Shown here: piece by piece, positions 32,888-35,630 of the stretch | Layout: each line of letters opens with the position of its first letter | Numbering within the stretch: position 1 is the first letter of the stretch | Origin: Acidimicrobiia bacterium | Lineage (GTDB): Bacteria > Actinomycetota > Acidimicrobiia > IMCC26256 > JAGNEX01 | Direction: 5' to 3' | Length of the DNA stretch: 35,630 nucleotides | Assembly: GCA_018003035.1 (NCBI GenBank) | Contig: JAGNEX010000012.1 | Coordinates: 23,437 to 59,066 of the forward strand | The notes under the pieces: model-generated | What the model saw: the letters and a program-made list of their open reading frames with translations, nothing else | The model's database searches: none | What the model was told of the DNA's origin: nothing | Made by a program: the position numbers and the translations under genes

Positions 32888-33889
32888 ATGTTGGAAGCTG
32901 AGCGTCCAGTTTTCGTCGACGCTGACGAGCTCGATGCCGATGAACTGCCGGGCCCCGGTGTGTATCACTGGGCGGCGATCGCAGGCTGGGCGGCACGACG
33001 GCTCGAACGGCACGGACCGCCGATGGCCCCATCTGAGATCCGTTGGATCCTCGAAACGGTGGGCGCTCCCGACCGGATCGATACAGCGGAAACCTCAAGC
33101 GATGCCGCCCCGAACGCCGACCGCGACCGGATCGCGACCGCCCGTCAGGTCGGACGCCTCATCGATATCGTCGAAGACCGGGTGGCCGGAACCCCTCTGC
33201 AGTATGCGCTCGGTAGCTGGGCGTTTCGAGACTTTGACCTGAAGGTCGATCGGCGAGTCCTCATTCCACGGCCCGAGACCGAGCAGGTCGCAGATGTCGT
33301 TCTGGCAGAGGCGGAGCGCATCGGCCTGGCGGTTCGGCCACCGTCGGATTGGCCGAATCCCGCACCGAGCGCGCATGTCCTCGACCTGGGGACAGGATCT
33401 GGAGCCCTTGCGATCACGATGGTGCGGTCCATGCCTGACGTCATTGTTTGGGCGACCGACTATGACCACGGCGCCCTCTCGGTCGCACGGGCAAATCTTG
33501 CGCAGGCGGGTCTGCACGCGCAACGGGTCCGCCTCGAGCAGGGGAGTTGGTGGGAGGCGCTCCCCTCAGAACTTGCCGGAAGCTTTTCGATCATCGTGTC
33601 CAACCCGCCTTATATCGCGGATGGGGACTTCGCAGACCTCCCGGCTGAGGTCCGCGACTTTGAACCGCGTCAGGCTTTGGTCGCCGGGTCTGAGGGGCTC
33701 GACGACTTGGAGGTGATCATTCGCGACGCTCCGCTGTGGCTTACTCGGCCGGGTGCTCTGATCTGTGAGATCGGCGAGACTCAGGCAGACGCGGTCCTTT
33801 CGATTGCCGAGGACGCAGGTCTTGGCGACGCAGAGGTACTCCAAGATTTCGCTGGCCGAGACCGGATCCTGGTCGCTCGCTTCAGTTAG
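32888..33889 (+). CDS. prmC: Peptide chain release factor N5-glutamine methyltransferase
   Basis: 333 aa. Methylates the GGQ glutamine of release factors with S-adenosylmethionine. Seen: N-terminal helical domain, GTPLQYALGSWAFRDFDLKV with the GxPxQY-type release-factor contact, RVLIPRPETE, DLGTGSGALAI (SAM motif I), SNPPY (NPPY at 239-242) and FEPRQALVAGSEGLDDLE. The N-terminus (first 60 residues) is more divergent and includes an insertion around AETSSDAAPNADRDR. GGGGGAG lies just before ATG 32888. Follows prfA by 76 bp, the usual partner arrangement. Confidence 0.95.
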   Translation: MLEAERPVFVDADELDADELPGPGVYHWAAIAGWAARRLERHGPPMAPSEIRWILETVGAPDRIDTAETSSDAAPNADRDRIATARQVGRLIDIVEDRVAGTPLQYALGSWAFRDFDLKVDRRVLIPRPETEQVADVVLAEAERIGLAVRPPSDWPNPAPSAHVLDLGTGSGALAITMVRSMPDVIVWATDYDHGALSVARANLAQAGLHAQRVRLEQGSWWEALPSELAGSFSIIVSNPPYIADGDFADLPAEVRDFEPRQALVAGSEGLDDLEVIIRDAPLWLTRPGALICEIGETQADAVLSIAEDAGLGDAEVLQDFAGRDRILVARFS

Positions 33890-33927
33890 GTCGGCCAAGG
33901 CATCACCAGGGGGCCGGGTGCTCCCGA

Positions 33928-33933
33928 TACCAT
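33928..33933 (+). promoter_or_regulatory. Predicted leaderless -10 for the 71-aa gene
   Basis: TACCAT is followed by 7 nt (GGGCGCC) and ATG 33941. No Shine-Dalgarno is present. An in-frame ATG at 33932 lies inside this hexamer and is disfavoured. Confidence 0.45.
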
Positions 33934-33940
33934 GGGCGCC

Positions 33941-34156
33941 ATGACTGACATCTTTGACCCGAACGCGATGATTGCCCGTTTCGCTGAACGCGCCGATGCG
34001 GTCAAGAACCGGCCCCTGCCACCGGTTGCCGGGTCTGATAGGGGTCGGTTCCTGGAACAACTACAGGTTGACTATCAGGATTTCGCGATGATCGGAGACG
34101 CAAAGGCGTCGCTCGACGACGGCATCCTGACCCTCCGGATCGACCTTCGTGCCTAA
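33941..34156 (+). CDS. Small unknown protein, 71 aa
   Basis: 71 aa from ATG 33941. I do not recognise a family. It begins with an amphipathic helix (MIARFAERADAVKNR), a proline-containing turn (PLPPVAG), then DRGRFLEQLQVDYQDFAMIGDAKASL and a short beta-like end (GILTLRIDLRA). No membrane segment, Cys or signal. It looks like a folded alpha/beta small protein. It follows prmC by 51 bp and precedes the class I aldolase by 266 bp. A leaderless promoter points to independent transcription. Confidence rests on codon-like composition and the promoter. Confidence 0.65.
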   Translation: MTDIFDPNAMIARFAERADAVKNRPLPPVAGSDRGRFLEQLQVDYQDFAMIGDAKASLDDGILTLRIDLRA

Positions 34157-34422
34157 TCGGTTCGGATCGTTGCGGTGTGTCCTCGCCAGTTCGGTCCCGG
34201 TGTGGAGCGGCAGGCTCGTCCGCCTGAGACACGCCCTGCCCAATGCCCCAAACGGACGAAACCGGCGGGGGGTGTCATAGACTGCGCGCACCCGGGAGCC
34301 TCCAAGCTTTCGGGCACCTGTTCGGGCTAGCCGGCGACGCGGCACTTCCTCTGGGGCGTGACAGCGTCGAAGCCTTCTCGCCGTGTCGAGGCGATTCAGG
34401 CGCACACAAAGGACTCATCTGC
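34157..34422 (+). other. Intergenic region upstream of the class I aldolase
   Basis: 266 bases without a credible gene; the aldolase frame is open back to 34243 but that part is not family-like. TAGACT at about 34277 is a possible -10, giving a leader of about 135 nt. CAGGC-TCGTCC-GCCTG near 34208-34224 may be the terminator of the preceding small gene. Confidence 0.35.
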
Positions 34423-35313
34423 ATGACGAACGCTGCACAGGCCGAAAAAGTGGCTGGTGGAGAGGGATTCATCGCCGCCCTTGATCAGAGCGGTGGATCG
34501 ACCCCGAAGGCGCTCCGCCTCTACGGCATCGAAGAAGACGCCTATTCGAACGAAGATGAGATGTTCGATCTCATCCACCAGATGCGGGCCCGCATCATGA
34601 CCTCACCAGCCTTTGACGGCTCACGGGTGATCGGTGCCATCCTCTTTGAACAGACGATGGACCGCGAGGTCGAGGGTTTGCCCACCGCCCAGTACCTTTG
34701 GGACGTCAAGAACGTCGTTCCGTTCTTAAAGGTCGACAAGGGTCTCGCCGACGAGGCCGATGGCGCTCAGTTGATGAAGGCGATGCCAGGTCTGGACGCA
34801 CTGTTAGAGCGTGCGGTGGACAAGGGCGTGTACGGCACCAAGATGCGTTCGGTTATCAAGTTGGCAAACGCGAACGGTATCGACGCCGTCACCGACCAGC
34901 AGTTTGAGGTTGGCCGCCAGATCCTGGCTCACGGCCTTGTTCCGATCATCGAACCCGAAGTCGATATCAACAGCCCAGAAAAGGCCGAAGCCGAAGCGCT
35001 GTTGCGCGCCGCGATCGAGCGCAATCTTGAAGGCATTCCTGACGGTCAAGGCATCATGTTGAAGCTGACCCTCCCCGAAGAGGACAACTTCTACGGTTCG
35101 CTCATCGCTCACCCGAAGGTGCGTCGCGTGGTTGCCTTGTCTGGTGGGTATTCCCGCGAAGTCGCCAACGACAAACTCAGCGCGAATAACGGCATGATTG
35201 CCAGCTTCTCGCGGGCTTTGACCGAAGGTCTGTCCGCGCAGCAGTCAGACGAGGCGTTTAACGCAACCCTTGACGCTTCGATCGGCTCGATCTTTACCGC
35301 TTCGATCACCTGA
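34423..35313 (+). CDS. fda: Fructose-bisphosphate aldolase, class I
   Basis: 296 aa from ATG 34423 with AAAGGA 9 nt upstream. Schiff-base (metal-independent) aldolase of the small bacterial type (Staphylococcus FdaB-like): ALDQSGGSTPKAL at the N-terminus, ILFEQTMDRE, FLKVDKGL, GTKMRSVI, EPEVDI, Lys214 in IMLKLTLPEE as the likely Schiff-base residue, and RVVALSGGYSREVAN with ASFSRALTEGL near the C-terminus. Cleaves fructose 1,6-bisphosphate in glycolysis and works in gluconeogenesis. Many actinobacteria rely mainly on class II aldolase, so whether this is the sole aldolase cannot be told here. Confidence 0.95.
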   Translation: MTNAAQAEKVAGGEGFIAALDQSGGSTPKALRLYGIEEDAYSNEDEMFDLIHQMRARIMTSPAFDGSRVIGAILFEQTMDREVEGLPTAQYLWDVKNVVPFLKVDKGLADEADGAQLMKAMPGLDALLERAVDKGVYGTKMRSVIKLANANGIDAVTDQQFEVGRQILAHGLVPIIEPEVDINSPEKAEAEALLRAAIERNLEGIPDGQGIMLKLTLPEEDNFYGSLIAHPKVRRVVALSGGYSREVANDKLSANNGMIASFSRALTEGLSAQQSDEAFNATLDASIGSIFTASIT

Positions 35314-35325
35314 GCACGTCGAGTC

Positions 35326-35353
35326 TGGGGAACCCGATGCCGGGACATCCCCA
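35326..35353. terminator. Hairpin between class I aldolase and the right-edge gene
   Basis: TGGGGA (35326-35331) pairs with TCCCCA (35348-35353), and CCCG with CGGG inside, loop ATGC. It lies 13 nt after the aldolase stop and 12 nt beyond the minus-strand gene's stop, so it can serve the two convergent genes. Confidence 0.55.
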
Positions 35354-35365
35354 AGACGGCGACCG

Positions 35366-35630
35366 TTAGTTCATCATCCTCTGGGACGTGTCCGGATCTT
35401 TCCGATCCGGGCACGTTTCGCGTGTCGGGCACCAGGAACAAACCTCCGCTTCGCCGTCGCCGCGGAATTCGGTCTCGCTGGCGATTCGGTAAGCGGTCAC
35501 GCCCAGAAATTCGCCGATTTCTTCGAAGTCGTGGGCGTCAGGGACGAACGGTTCTGGATCTTCTCCGACACTGGGTTCGAGGAACTCTTGTCGGACGACC
35601 AACTGGCGGCCCTCGCGAGCGGCTTGCGGT
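35366..35630 (-). CDS. C-terminal part of a Cys-motif protein, possibly PD-(D/E)XK nuclease (RecB-type)
   Basis: The frame is open to the right edge; about 88 codons visible, ending at TAA 35366. Near the C-terminus it has CSWCPTRETC, a C-x2-C-x5-C pattern like that following the nuclease core in RecB/Cas4/AddB-type PD-(D/E)XK enzymes, where it binds an Fe-S cluster with one upstream Cys. The preceding acidic, helical stretch (PDAHDFEEIGEFLGVTAYRIASE) also fits the end of that domain. The nuclease motifs themselves would lie outside the window, so the call is tentative; a zinc-binding protein is the alternative. The start codon is not visible. Confidence 0.5.
   Translation of the reverse strand, partial: PQAAREGRQLVVRQEFLEPSVGEDPEPFVPDAHDFEEIGEFLGVTAYRIASETEFRGDGEAEVCSWCPTRETCPDRKDPDTSQRMMN

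Overview
The window is a high-GC bacterial chromosome segment, densely coded and with no visible mobile elements, CRISPR arrays or phage genes. The gene content points to Actinomycetota: a WhiB protein, a proteasome activator (Bpa) ending in GQYL, a DUF3107 protein, a PdtaS-type histidine kinase, a paired ArsA/Get3-like ATPase operon and a class II DAHP synthase. An archaeal-type phosphoglycerate-mutase relative, a class I aldolase and several lineage-specific genes make a non-mycobacterial lineage such as Acidimicrobiia plausible. That class-level placement is inference.

Layout. (1) 1-1001, minus: 3'-truncated cysteine-desulfurase-like protein that keeps the catalytic Cys loop but has Leu where the PLP-binding Lys should be. 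(2) 1294-6370, plus: Mrp ATPase, DUF3107 protein, two ArsA/Get3-like ATPases and a PdtaS-like kinase. (3) 6474-7940, minus: WhiB1-like protein and a diacylglycerol-kinase-family lipid kinase. (4) 8017-8931, plus: dapA. (5) 9052-16772, minus: class II DAHP synthase; the fadD-purE-SDR-bpa operon with ATGA overlaps; alkB; and a PhoD-like phosphatase without an export signal. (6) tRNA-Arg(CCG) and gmd, both minus. (7) 18435-23852, plus: argS-lysA-hom-thrC, tightly packed. (8) A minus-strand lipoprotein sugar dehydrogenase, then plus-strand apgM-like, rho, rpmE, DUF1385, an unknown gene, prfA, prmC, a 71-aa protein and class I fba. (9) At the right edge, minus: the C-terminus of a Cys-motif protein, perhaps a PD-(D/E)XK nuclease.

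The block argS-lysA-hom-thrC-[X]-rho-rpmE-prfA-prmC has the order known from Mycobacterium tuberculosis (Rv1292-Rv1300), where X is thrB. Here no GHMP-type thrB is present, and a phosphoglycerate-mutase-superfamily enzyme of the type proposed as an alternative homoserine kinase sits in the thrB slot. With dapA, lysA, hom and thrC, the window encodes much of the aspartate-family lysine and threonine pathways.

Other items of interest: a Rho factor with a long N/D/R/Q-rich repetitive insertion; recurrent -10-like hexamers 6-8 nt upstream of start codons, suggesting leaderless mRNAs; a dyad inside the predicted whiB promoter spacer; and an unknown gene inserted before prfA with a tandem repeat at its 5' end.
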